64,000 nt of DNA from Tenrec ecaudatus. Lineage: Eukaryota; Chordata; Mammalia; Afrosoricida; Tenrecidae. Below the pieces are notes generated by a model. That model saw only the letters and a program-made list of their open reading frames with translations. It was not told where the DNA came from and searched no databases. Location: the NCBI RefSeq assembly GCF_050624435.1, contig NC_134534.1, forward strand, positions 62,519,501-62,583,500, given 5' to 3'. Shown in pieces: positions 34,344-44,600 of the stretch. Position 1 is the first letter of the stretch. Each line of letters opens with the position of its first letter. The position numbers and the translations under genes are program-made.

Positions 34344-37300
34344 GTGGTTGTTTTTCTTGTTGTTAGGGATCATCCAGTCAGTTCCCACTTGTCCTTTCTG
34401 ACTCATAGTGAACTTACACACAAGGAAAGAAACACCACTGGGTCATGCTCCATGTTCACAAGGTTTTCTATGTTTGCGTCCCTTGCTGCAGCCACTGTGT
34501 CAATCCATTATGTTGAGAGTCTTTCTCTTTATCATTGCCCCTCCACTTTTACAAACATGACGGATCTTTCCCGATAGCACGTCCAATGTAGCAGAGGCAC
34601 AGCTGGCCATCCTTGCCTCGAAGAAGGATTGGGGTTGTACTTCTGCCAAGACAGATTTGTTTGTTCTTTTGAAAGTCTATGGTACTTTCGATATTCTTAG
34701 AGAACATCATAGTTCAAATACATCTACTCTTTGACCTTCCTTATTCAATATCCAGCTGTCACATCTATAATACTATAGTTTGGATTAGGCCTACCATTGT
34801 CCTGAAAGGAGCATCCTTCCTTTTCAACATTTTAAGGAGGTCTTTTGAAGCAGATTTACCTAATGAAATGCATCATTTGATCTCTTACTCACTGGTTCCA
34901 TGAGCAAAGATTATTGATCCTATCAAGATGAAATCCTGTATAGTTTAAATTTCAGTAAAACATGATGTTACCTATTAGTCCAGTTGTGAAGATTCCAATT
35001 TTCTTTACAATGAATTGTAACTCATACTGAAAGCTAATACCCTTGATCATCTGCAAGTGCTCCAAGTCCTCCTGACTTTCAGCAAGCAAGATTGTATCAT
35101 TGACCTATCTCAGGTTGTTCATAAGCCTTCCTCCAATACCTGTTACTCATTTTTCTTCATAGAATCCAGCTGTGTTAGTAAGGATAGACTAGAGAAACAA
35201 ATTCATGGACACTCATATGTGTATAACAAAGAGCTTTATATACAAGAGCAATTAAATATTGAGAAAACATCCCAACCTAGTCCAGATCAAGTCCTTATGT
35301 CCGATATTAGCCCATATGCCCCATACAAATCTATAAAGTCTTTTTCAGACTCACAAACCACATGCAATGATGCCAAATGCTGGAAAATCACAGGCCAGTA
35401 GTAGGGAAATCTTGTGGATCCAGTGGTGTAAACATCTTAGCACTGGCAGGAATCTCCATGTGGCTTCTCCAGCTCTAAGGCTCTGGCTGCCATCAGCCTG
35501 TCTCCATGTGGCTTGTCAATGAGCATGCCTCACAGGGACTAAACAGAGAGAGAGTGTGTCTTCTGCCTCCATAGAGGAATACAGGAGTCCCCAGAATCCT
35601 CAGGAGAAGGCCATGCCCACACAGAAGCCTCGGCTATGAACTGCTTGACAGGCTAGACTCCCCTCTTTTGCTCTTAATCCTCTCCATTTATTATATCAAC
35701 AAATGATTATACAATTACCACACCAGCTTCTCTGATCATTTACTCAGGATACAGGTTGAATAAGTATGGTGAGAGAATACAACCCTGATGCACAACTTTT
35801 CTGTTTTTAAACCATGCAGTATTCCCTTGTTCTCTTTGCACAACCGCTTCTTGATCCCTGCACAAGTTCCAAATGACCAGAGTGAAGAACGGGAATTCCC
35901 ATTTGGCTCAAGGCTATCCATAGTTTTTTATGATCCACATAGTCAAATGCTTTTTCCTAGTCAATAAGTAAGTCACAAGTAAATATCATTTGGTATTCTC
36001 TACTTTGAACCAAGATCCATCTGAGATTACCAGTGATGCCTCTTGTTCCACATTCTCTTTTGAATCAAGTCTGAATCTCTGGAAGCTCCCTGACAATGTA
36101 CTGTTAAAATTGTTGTTGGATGATTTCACGAAAATTATATTTGTGTGTGCTATTAATTTTATTGATCTATTATGTATGCATTCTGATAGATCATCTGTCC
36201 TTGAAATGGGTGAACAAATGTGGACTTCTTCCATTCAATTGGCCAAATAACTGTCTTCCAAATGTCCTGGAATAGATCATTGAGTGCTTCCAATACTTCA
36301 TCAGCTTTGTCAAACATTTCAGTGGATATTCCATCAATTCCTGGAGCCTGGATTTTGGTGAATACTTTTAGTGCAGCTTGAGCTTCTTCCTTCAGCACCA
36401 TTGGCTCTAGCTCATATGCTCCCTTAAGAAATGGTGGAAAGTCAACTAACTGTTTTTGATACCATGACTTTGAAATTTCTTTCTATTTTCTTTGGATGCT
36501 TCCTGCATCATGTAATATTTACCCATAGGATGTTTCAATATTACAAGTTGAGACTTGAAAATTTTTCTCTTGTTCTTTCAGTTTAAGATATGCTGAATGT
36601 TTTTGTTTGTTTTTCCTTTCTGGTTTTCAAATTTTAGGTCTTTGCACATTTCATTACAGAATTTTAATTTGTCTTCATGAGTTGCCCTTTAGAAAGTTCT
36701 GTTTATCACGTTTTCTTTATCATACTTTCAATTTGACTTAGCTAATCCCTAATTAGGAGCAAGTTTCAGTGTCTTCTCCGACATCCATGTTGAGCTTTTC
36801 ATTTTCCCTGTCAGTTTAATAAGCTCTTGTTTCCTTTATGAATGATGTCCTTTCTCAGCTCATCAGGGTGCTCACTGGTGTTCAATTTATCATATCTGTT
36901 CTTCAGATGTTCTCTATATTCAAATTGGATAAAGGTCATATTTTACCTCTCATGCACTTGTTTTGATTTTCTTCAGCTTCAACCTGAATGATTGACTGAT
37001 GATCTGTTCCACGGTCAGCCCCAGGCTTGATTTTAGCTGCTGATATCCAATTTCTCCATCATTTCTTCCCACAGGGTTGTCCATTTTATTTCTGTGTATT
37101 CCATCTGGAGAAATGCATGTGGTTATACAACTTCTGTGTTGTTGAAAAAAGGTCTTGGTGTGAAATAGTTGTTGGTCTGGCAAAATTCTATCATATGTTC
37201 TCTAACTTTGTTTCTATAACTAAAACCATGTGGTATAACTGCTAATCATTCTTCTTTGTTTCCAACTTTTTCATTCCGTTCACCAGTAATTATTCATGCA

Positions 37301-37997
37301 TCTTGATAGTATGTTTGATTAATTTCTAACTGAATAATTTGGCAGAATTCTTCATTTTTTTACCTCACTAGCTTTATTAGTTGGTGCACAAACTTGAATA
37401 CTAGTTGTACTGATTACATTTCCTTGTATGAGGCTAGTTATGATCCAATAATTGACAGTATTGTACTTCAAGATCAACCGTGAAATATCCTTTTTGAGGA
37501 TGAATGCAAAAGCATTCCTTCAATGGTGTCATTTCCAGAGTCATATGGTGAATCGCATGGTTGCCTAATTCATTATTCCCAATACAAGTCCATTTCAGAT
37601 GACTAAGATGACTAATGTCTAGTCATCTTGATCTTTGAAGATCAATTATTTTTTGATGACTTCTATTTTTCCTAGATTCATACCACATACATTCAATGTT
37701 CCAATTATTAGTAGATTTTGCCGCTGTTTCTTCTTACCTTTAATTGTGCTTCATCAGCTAATGAAGGTCCTCAAGGCAAGTCACCAGCATTGACTCTTGA
37801 AAAGTCACTCTCCACAGTCCTATTTTGAATGTGTTCTGACCTGAGGAGTTCATGCCCTGGCATTATCTCTTACAGTGTTCTGCTTATTTGGCTATACCTA
37901 CATTTCAATATCTGACAATATTTCTGTGCTGTCCATAAGGTTCTCAGGAGCTAATTGCTCCGAAGTTGACAATTTTTTCCTTCTTCCTAGTCTGTTC
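34344..37997 (-). pseudogene. RTE LINE, nearly full length, split by a solo LTR
   Basis: About 3.1 kb of RTE once the LTR at 35171-35722 is removed, close to the usual 3.2-3.3 kb. The left end 'TTGTTGTTAGGGATCATCCA' is the complement of the RTE 3' terminus. On the minus strand the order from the right is 5' lead (37700-37997), endonuclease (about 36950-37700), linker, RT. At 36159-36401 an 80-codon frame has KIQAPGIDGISTEMFDKA and IWKTVIWPIEWKKSTFV, the RT fingers. The YADD box is destroyed (near 35100). Stops and indels throughout; it cannot make a working protein. The right end passes into an older L1 at about 37998. Confidence 0.9.
35171..35722 (-). mobile_element. Solo LTR, ERV-L type, with 5-bp target-site duplication
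   Basis: Plus-strand ends are TGTGTTAGTAAGG... and ...ACAATTACCACA, a TG...CA pair. CCAGC flanks it on both sides (35166-35170 and 35723-35727), a 5-bp duplication as made by ERV-L integrases. Removing it and one CCAGC restores continuous RTE sequence. The right end read on the minus strand, TGTGGTAATTG, is the LTR start, so it is in minus orientation. Length 552 bp. A solo LTR forms when the two LTRs of a provirus recombine. Confidence 0.9.
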
Positions 37998-38269
37998 TTT
38001 GATCAAAAAGACATCACAACAATAAATATACATGCACTCAATAATAGAACTCCACACTATCTAAAACAACAAACTTTAACTAGATTCAAAAGTGATATGA
38101 ATTATTCTGCAGTAATAGTAGGGAAATTTAACACACCACGCTTATAGATGGAAAAAGCAACTAAAAAGAAATCAAGAGACACAAAGCTAAATAATGCAAT
38201 CAACCAACTTTACCTCATAGACATTAACATAGGACATTCCCCAACAATAGCATTGTGCACTATATTTTC

Positions 38270-38890
38270 ATTTTATAAAAACGTTTTACAGGGGTTCATA
38301 CAACTCTTATCACAATCCATACATACATCAATTGTGTAAAGCACATCTGTACATTCATTGCCCTCATCATTTTCAAATCATTTGCTCTCCACTTAAGTGC
38401 TTTGCATGAGGTCCTCTTTCTCCCCCCCTCCCTCCCTGCTCCCTACTTCCTCATGAGCCCTTGATAATTTATAAATTATTATTTTGTCATATCTTGCCCT
38501 GTCCGACATCTCCCTTCACCTCCTTGTCTGTAGTCCACCTTCAGCATTCCCTGGGGACCTCACCGCTCCATTCCCTTGCTGTTCTGTTGTACCCCCTTAG
38601 TGTTTTGCCTCGGTGTGGTGGGATCAGATTGGGCGCAATTCCCACACTGTGTCGCTGCTGTTGGCCCCTTTAGAGATATGAGTCAGTGAGGGACATCATG
38701 TCTGATAGTGGGTCTGGCCATGTGATCCTCTCTGTGGACTGGCAACTCTAATTGGGGTCATCGTCCTCAGGGCCTGGTGGGTCAAGATGTGTTCCACTCT
38801 TTCCTCCTCCCTCTTCATCTGCTCCCATGTGCTCTGATCAGATATGTCCCTCTCCCGCAGTTACAGGTTCATTGATGTCCTTCATAGTAC
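38270..38890 (-). mobile_element. 3' UTR of the nested L1, internally shortened
   Basis: 38280-38530 matches the last part of the family 3' UTR. At 38530-38570 it jumps to GCATTCCCTGGGGACCTC, whose counterpart in the copy at 54684 lies about 1.55 kb further upstream (near 54705-54722). The long 3' UTR is therefore deleted between these points, including the doubled unit. Confidence 0.8.
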
Positions 38891-38899
38891 TGTGTAATT

Positions 38900-40000
38900 A
38901 TCGTTTGATTTCATTAAGGTCTGTTGCAAAGTCCCCTCTTTCATCGCTTATTCTTGCTATTGAAATTTGTTCCCTCCTTTCTTTGGTTAGGTTTGCCAGT
39001 GATTTGTTGATTATGTTTATCCTTTCAAAGAACCAACTTTTAGCAGAAATAAATTTTTCTATAGTTTTCTTATTTTCCCTCTACTGAAACTCAGCCCTGA
39101 TTTTTATTATTTCTTTTCTTTTGCTGTTAGTAAGATTGTCCTGCTGACTCTGCTCTGCTTGTTGTAAATTTTGTGCCAGCATATCAATCATGAGTCTCTC
39201 TTCCTTTCTCAGATGTGCATGTATTCCTATGAAACTTCTTCTGATAACTGCCTTTGCTGTGTCCCATAAGTTTTGGTATATCATGACCTCATTTTTGTTG
39301 GTTTCTAGAAATTTCCTAATTTCATCTCTGATCTGTGCAAGTACACACTCCTTTTGCAGTAGAGAGTTTTTCATCCTCGAATTGTTTGCTTTTGTTTTCT
39401 TTGTCTTCCTTTTGTTTAATTCCAGCCTTATGGCACAGTGGTCACAGAGAGAGATCTGTATTATTTCAATGTGCTTAAATTTATGTAGATTTGCCTTATG
39501 CCCCATCATGTGGTCTATCTTCGAATATGTGCCATGAGGACTTGAAAAGAATGTGAAATTGTTTGTATTTAGATGCAAAGCTCTGTAATATCTATCAGGT
39601 CAAATTATCTATTTTATGGTGTTTAGCTCTCAAGCCTCCTTGTTGAGTTTCTTTCCCTGTGATCTATCTTTCTCAGAGAGTGGTGTGTTGAAGTCACCCA
39701 GTATAATTGTTGAGTTTGTGACTTCTTTTTTAATCTTTTGGAGTGTTTCTTTGATGTATTCAGCCGGTCTCTCATTCAGGGAATATATGTTTACAATGCT
39801 TAGTGGTTCTTCACCTACCATTCCCTTGATCATTACATAGTGTCCATCCATATCTCTTTTTATGGTTTGCACTCTGAGGTCAATTTTATGTGAGATTAGA
39901 ATTTCCAACTCTTGTTTTATTTGTATTACTTTTGCTTGGTATGACTTTCTCCAGCCTTTCATTCTCAGCCTATTTTAGTCTCTAGCCTTGAGATGTGTCT
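38900..40000 (-). pseudogene. L1 ORF2 fragment: endonuclease and following region
   Basis: ORF2p nicks target DNA (endonuclease) and copies L1 RNA (RT). Two frames remain: 39630-39962 (110 codons) with KGWRKSYQAK, DMDGHYVMIKG and IILGDFNTPLS, the endonuclease core with the conserved GDFN; and 39081-39578 (165 codons) with YSKIDHMMGHK, LCDHCAIRLEL (in place of the usual SDH) and YQNLWDTAKAV. Downstream WFFERINIINKSLA and ATDLNEIK are readable to about 38920. The RT palm with its YADD box is absent. The S-to-C change in the 'SDH' catalytic motif and a frame break near 39600 mean the endonuclease is dead too. Confidence 0.85.
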
Positions 40001-40359
40001 CTTGTAGGCAGCAGATTAATGGGTTGTGTTTTCTAAGCCATCTGCTAGTCTCAGTCTTTTAGTGCCTGAGTTCAGGCCATTACTATTCAGGGTTATTATC
40101 TCCATCTGCGGATTCTGTGATGTCATCTTATACATTTTGTGTTGGGAGTTTTCCTACTTTCCTTTCTCATTAGTGTTTGTACATGTGTATGTGTGTATCA
40201 TTCTTGACTTCTTTCCATCCTTAAGTCAATGCTATCTTGGGGTATGTTTTCTCTTTGTTGCCCTCTGGGTGAGACTTTTCTATGTGGTGGAATCTTATTT
40301 ATGCTTGGTGAGTGTTGTTCTTCTGCCCATACTGAGTCGGCAAGGATCTTTTGTAGGGT

Positions 40360-41219
40360 TGGGTTTCTTCTAACGTATTCTTTGAATTTTCCTTGTCTGT
40401 AAAGACTCTTACTTATCCATGTATTTGATCGATAATTTGGGAGGGTAGAGTATTCTTGGGTTTGCCTTGTTTTCCTTCAATTTTGGGAATTTATTACTCC
40501 ATACTCTCCTCTTCTTCACGGTTTCTGCTGATAGGTCTGAGCATATTCTTATGTGGGAACATTTATATGTGATTGCTTACTTTTTCTCTAGCTGCTCTTA
40601 TGATTTTCTCCTTTTCCTCAAAGTTGAATAGTTTAACTATGATGTGCCTTGGTGACTTCTTCTTGGAATCCCGTCTTACTGGTGTTCTTTCAGCCGCCTG
40701 AATGGTTGCCTGGTTTTCATTGATTAAGCTGGTGAAGTATTCCTCCAAGAATTAGCTCACTATTGTTGCCGATGACTTATTTGTTGTGTCTTCCTCCGGT
40801 AAGTCAATAATTCTAATGTTCCACTTCATAGCATCAGGTGTAGCTCTTAGGTTTTCTTCTGCTTCTCTGATGATCTTATTAGATTTTGGTTCATGTTTGC
40901 TAAAGTCTGATTGGCTGTCCTCCAAGTCACTGATGTGGTTCTCTGATTCCTCCCGTTGATTCTCAAGGTCTGTGTTTCTGCTGCTGTATTTTGTTATCTC
41001 CTCCCCTAAGCTCCTGTATTTCCCTTTGTTGCATAGCCTTTGTCTCCTCTATCATTTCATCCTTTTTCTGTATTGTTTCCCTCATATCCTGTATGACTCC
41101 AAGCAGCATTCTGAAAATTTCTTTCTGTAGCAGCTTAATGGCTGCTTCTCCTATGTATATTGTTATATTCAGGACATCTTCTGTCATTGCCTTTTGTTTA
41201 TGCTACTTTTTTTTTTAGA
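40360..41219 (-). pseudogene. L1 ORF1, broken
   Basis: ORF1p is an RNA-binding trimer that coats L1 RNA. 40963-41187 (74 codons) begins MTEDVLNITIYIGEAAIKLL and runs into a charged coiled coil (RETIQKKDEMIEETKAMQQREIQ split by heptads). Broken RRM-like sequence follows at about 40760-40860. 40563-40748 (61 codons) has RRDSKKKSPRHIIVKLFNF and EKIIRAAREK, the conserved C-terminal domain with the 'PRHIIVK' and 'AAREK' motifs. Two or more frameshifts separate these parts. The coiled coil is short compared with human ORF1p. Confidence 0.85.
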
Positions 41220-42315
41220 CCATTGGGCCTGATGGCTTTTTGCATTGTGTTGTTTTAAAGGAGCCAGGTGTCATTTTCCAGTGAGTTGAAGAGCACTGGC
41301 TCTCTATGGGGGATTTAAAGGAATGTTTCAAACTGCCTACAGCTAATTTTTTTTTTATGGGATTAACCTACCACTTTATCCTCCGGTGGCTTTCCTATCA
41401 GGAGAGTGTCCCAGAGGGCTGGCAGATTGCCTGATTTGGTGTTGCAGAGGTTAGGCAGAGGTTCCTGCAACAGCTTGGGATGTTGATGAGTGTTGGCTGA
41501 ACTCCTTTATTCCCCCAGGTACCCAGGCAGGAATTCCCTGGTGAGAAGTTGGGCAGTATGTCCTGGAGGGAAAGTGAGGTTTAAGCTAGCCTTGGACTAG
41601 CTACACAGGGTGGAGCTCTCCTAGCTGGGTGTGGTACACTGGTAAATGCCCTAGGGCAAAGGGAGTGTTCTGGAGGTCAGCAGTGGAGTGTGAGAGAACA
41701 GGAAAGAGACAAAGAGAAGGAAAAAAATTTTAAAGTAAGATTGTTTAGACTGTGTGGGAATATAGGGAAGAAAGGGAAACAAAAGCAGCTATGTAGCTGA
41801 GTTCCACTCCCTGCCTATGGAGCTGCAAGGGTTTAGTCCCTGCCCCGAGGCAGCAGTGGCAACCACATCTGAGCCAAGAGCAAGCCACCGAGCAGCCCTC
41901 AAATACTATGGTGTGTGTGTGGGGTGGGGGGGGGGGCAGACAGCAGAGATATAAACAGAAGCAACAATGTAGCTGAACCTTGATCCCTGCCTGTGGAGCT
42001 GCAAGGGTCCTGTCCCTGCCATGAGGCAGGTGTGGGTAAACTGTGGCTGTGTTGAGACCAAGCCATCCTACAGGCTCCAAATGGTCCGGGCTCAGGCAGA
42101 TATAGTGGCGGGGCCAAGGTCAAGCCCCAGCCGGCTTCCACTGAGGTAAGCCAAAAGCCCCTAGCCACTCAAAGCCCCATGGGCCTATTTATCTTTATGA
42201 TGCTCCTCCTGTGCTCCAGCAGTGTTGAATTTCGCTCTAAGCAACTCTCCTGGGCTGGATTCTACAGAGTCCCTCTGGTATGTGTCACTCTGTAGCCATC
42301 TTTCCAGAGTCTCTC
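41220..42315 (-). promoter_or_regulatory. L1 5' UTR with two monomer-like repeats
   Basis: About 1.1 kb, GC-richer than its surroundings, as expected of an L1 internal promoter. Two copies of a ~140-160-bp unit occur at about 41770-41905 and 41950-42085; both share GTAGCTGA, 'CCTGCCT(A/G)TGGAGCTGCAAGGG', the 'CCTGCC...GAGGCAG' part and GAGCCAAG/GAGACCAAG with CAAGCCA. A poly-G/GT tract (41910-41937) lies between them. Tandem monomers in the 5' UTR are known from rodent L1s. The AAGATGGC box on the minus strand at 42295-42302 matches the YY1 site that sets the L1 start in primates. Confidence 0.7.
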
Positions 42316-42699
42316 TGTACTGTATTTTCTAATGCACATGGTCTAATGTTTAGGAAAAAAAGTTATTTTCTAAGGCACAGAGAAAGCTGTAATAAAATTT
42401 TTCTAGGTCACAAAGCAATCCTCAATAAAATTATAAAATATCAAAATATACAAAACATCTTTTGATAAACAGAAATTAATAACTGAAAAGCAAGGAAAAA
42501 CTTAGATATTAAAAAACACCTTAGTTACAAATTATTGTATCATTAAATAAATTAAAATGAAATAAAAAAAATACAATCAAGTAAGAGTTAAGACACAATA
42601 TATTAAAACCTCCAGGCCACAGCAAAATCAGTGTTCAAAGAAAATTTTCGCAATAAATTCGAGTCTACCAGTAAAAATACATTAGCTTATGAAAATAAG

Positions 42700-44429
42700 G
42701 CATTAATGTGAGTTGGTAATTTATAATTTGCTATTTTCCAAGTAATAATTTTAATTTGGCTGTTTTCTTGTAAGCTATCATAATCACTCATTTATGCATT
42801 CATTGATTTATCGCTTCCCACTTATTGATCACATGCTCTAGCTTAAAAAAATTCTTTGTTCATATGCAGTAGCCTTATTTGTAAGCTTAACAATAATTGT
42901 TGAGTACCCAGTACATTAAAGGCACTGAAGAAGTCGCTGTGAGGGATACAATAAAGAGCACTCCTTCTTGAAATTTATCACACAGGATTTTGAAAACACA
43001 TAGATACTGATGTTGGAAGGAATTTTTTAAGGCCATTGCTTTTAAACAATCCCACCAACAATAGATATAATTGCTTAGAATGTGGTTTTTAAAAATTCAT
43101 GTTCTAAATAGGTTCTTGCTTATCACATTAAGGTGCCTCCACTTTGAACTGTGTAGAAAACTAGAAAATGTTCATGTTTGTCAACATTCCATAGGGAAAG
43201 ATCCTAGTAGTGACTCACTAAGAACAAAAGAACAAGCAAAAAAAATAAAACTTTAAGAATATGATAGCCAGCACAATGAGTTCTATATAAATTATTAACT
43301 GAAATTAATTAATTCCTTTTTATGACACAGAATATAACAAACAGGCTAAATAATTTATTTCTAAAATCTCTTAATTGAATTTGATACCTGAACTAAAAAA
43401 ATGCATTGTTATAAATTCCCAAGGAGGTCTACTTTAATTAAAAGATGACTTTTGCAATTATTATGTTGACTATTTACATTTAAATCTACCACAACAAAGG
43501 ATAGGCTTTTCCGGAATTAGTTACTATCTTAGGTGATCATTCACAATTATCTTGCTTGTACTTTCATTCATTTACCAAATTATTTCTTGACTTTTCTTCA
43601 TGGTATGTTAAAGGGCTAGAAATAATTGTTCTTGCTTCCTTAGTAGTCATAGGTTTACATTTTCCTCTCACAATAAATAAAATTATCTTCAAAATACTAA
43701 AAATTATATTATAGAAAAGAACTTCCAAATTAGCATAGATGTATTGGCCTCCTAAGTAATATGAGTGTTTAGGAGAGGCTTCTGGGGAAATTGTAGAGAC
43801 ATTACACTCAACATTGGATATTTCAAGTATTTATACATAGTTCTTTAGGATCTCAACTCTTGTCTAGCAACCAGTGTCAAGCTGGATATGAGGGCCAACG
43901 ATTTTGAAAATAAATTTAGATATATTGTCTTAATGAATTACAGGTGTGCTTTTTACATTACTTCATCAAACACATAATCACGATCCAGTATATATGGAAA
44001 GCTATAATTGATTATGCTTATTATTATAGGAAGCTGAATTAATTTTTTAAAGCAAGTAATATTAGAAGATGTGGTTATCCACAATTGAAGAATGCTGATT
44101 TTCTATGAGTTTGGATGAATAGGAGGTAAATTAGTTATTGATAATATAAGTTAAATAGTGGTTATAATATTTTATGTCTAATGAATTGCTCATTTTTATT
44201 TTTACAATATATCTTTTTAACTATTTAAAGTACTAAAATTTTATTAAACATAATTATATAAAACATTCCAGATCAAAATTTTGAGAGTTAAATGAACTGA
44301 GCTCAGAAAACTAACTTAATAAATAAAATCATCTTTTTTTATTTTTAATGGAGGAGTTTCAAAGAAAGTCTAGTAACCTTTTCAATCAGAATCCTATTGT
44401 CACAGATTCCTTTTCCTTTTAGCAAAGAG
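42700..44429. other. No feature recognised
   Basis: AT-rich unique DNA. A faint old-repeat texture at 42895-42985 (TTGTTGAGTACCCAGTACAT, GGCACTGAAG) is all I noticed. Confidence 0.45.
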
Positions 44430-44600
44430 AAGAAAACCAATTGCACTTGAGTTGATTCCAACTCTCAGTGACCTTATGGGTCAGAGGAGAACTGCTCCAT
44501 AGAGTTCCCAAGGCTGTAATTCTTTACAGACAAAGAATGCCACATCTTCTCCAATGAGAAGAGCTCATCTCTAAATACATATTTCTCTTATAGAAACCAT
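44430..44600 (-). repeat. AfroSINE, minus orientation
   Basis: Complement of the SINE tail and body: AGTTGATTCCAACTCTCAGT, GACCTTATGGGTCAGAGGAG, 'AGAGTTCCCAAGGCTGTAAT', CTTTACAGACAAAGAATGCC. The head at its right end is diverged. Confidence 0.8.

Larger units (their letters stand above)
38270..42315 (-). mobile_element. L1 LINE with complete 5' end, RT region deleted
   Basis: About 4.05 kb on the minus strand: 5' UTR 41220-42315, ORF1 about 40360-41219, ORF2 endonuclease and the following region about 38900-40000, 3' UTR 38270-38890. The 5' end lies within a few bases of the duplication and carries an AAGATGGC box. Against a normal L1 (6-7 kb) it lacks the RT and C-terminal parts of ORF2 and most of the long 3' UTR. 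The A-tail next to 38270 is short and decayed. Confidence 0.88.
38256..42329. other. 14-bp target-site duplication flanking the L1
   Basis: Left copy 38256-38269, TGCACTATATTTTC; right copy 42316-42329, TGTACTGTATTTTC: 12 of 14 identical. They bound the minus-strand L1 exactly and sit at the break of the older plus-strand L1, so they are the duplication made by target-primed reverse transcription. Confidence 0.8.
37998..42480 (+). mobile_element. Older L1, ORF2 endonuclease fragment, split by the L1 at 38270
   Basis: Plus-strand pieces at 37998-38269 and from 42316 onward belong together. The left piece translates as DQKDITTINIHALNNR and VIVGKFNTPR, the L1 endonuclease region, and NNAINQLYLIDI further on. 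It breaks at ...CTIFSF; the right piece resumes with CTVFSNAHG and FLGHKAILNKI, the next part of the same domain. Stops are present. Beyond 42480 traces may continue to about 42710 but are weak. Confidence 0.8.

Noticed and set aside
38525..38560. Splicing of an L1 RNA as the source of the shortened 3' UTR
   Set aside because: The left edge resembles a splice donor (AAG|GTGAAC in the 54684 copy), but the right edge is not at an AG acceptor and extra GGTGGAC-like bases remain, so a deletion at short homology fits better.
39190..39537. 115-codon plus-strand frame
   Set aside because: Antisense of the L1 ORF2 endonuclease frame at 39081-39578.
40026..40373. 115-codon plus-strand frame rich in Phe, Val and Leu, membrane-like
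   Set aside because: It is the antisense shadow of the L1 region between ORF1 and ORF2.
37998..42315. Twin-priming inversion as explanation of the opposite L1 pieces at 38 kb
   Set aside because: The inverted piece lies on the poly-A side and repeats the endonuclease segment also present in the minus element; a nested insertion with duplication explains all of it.
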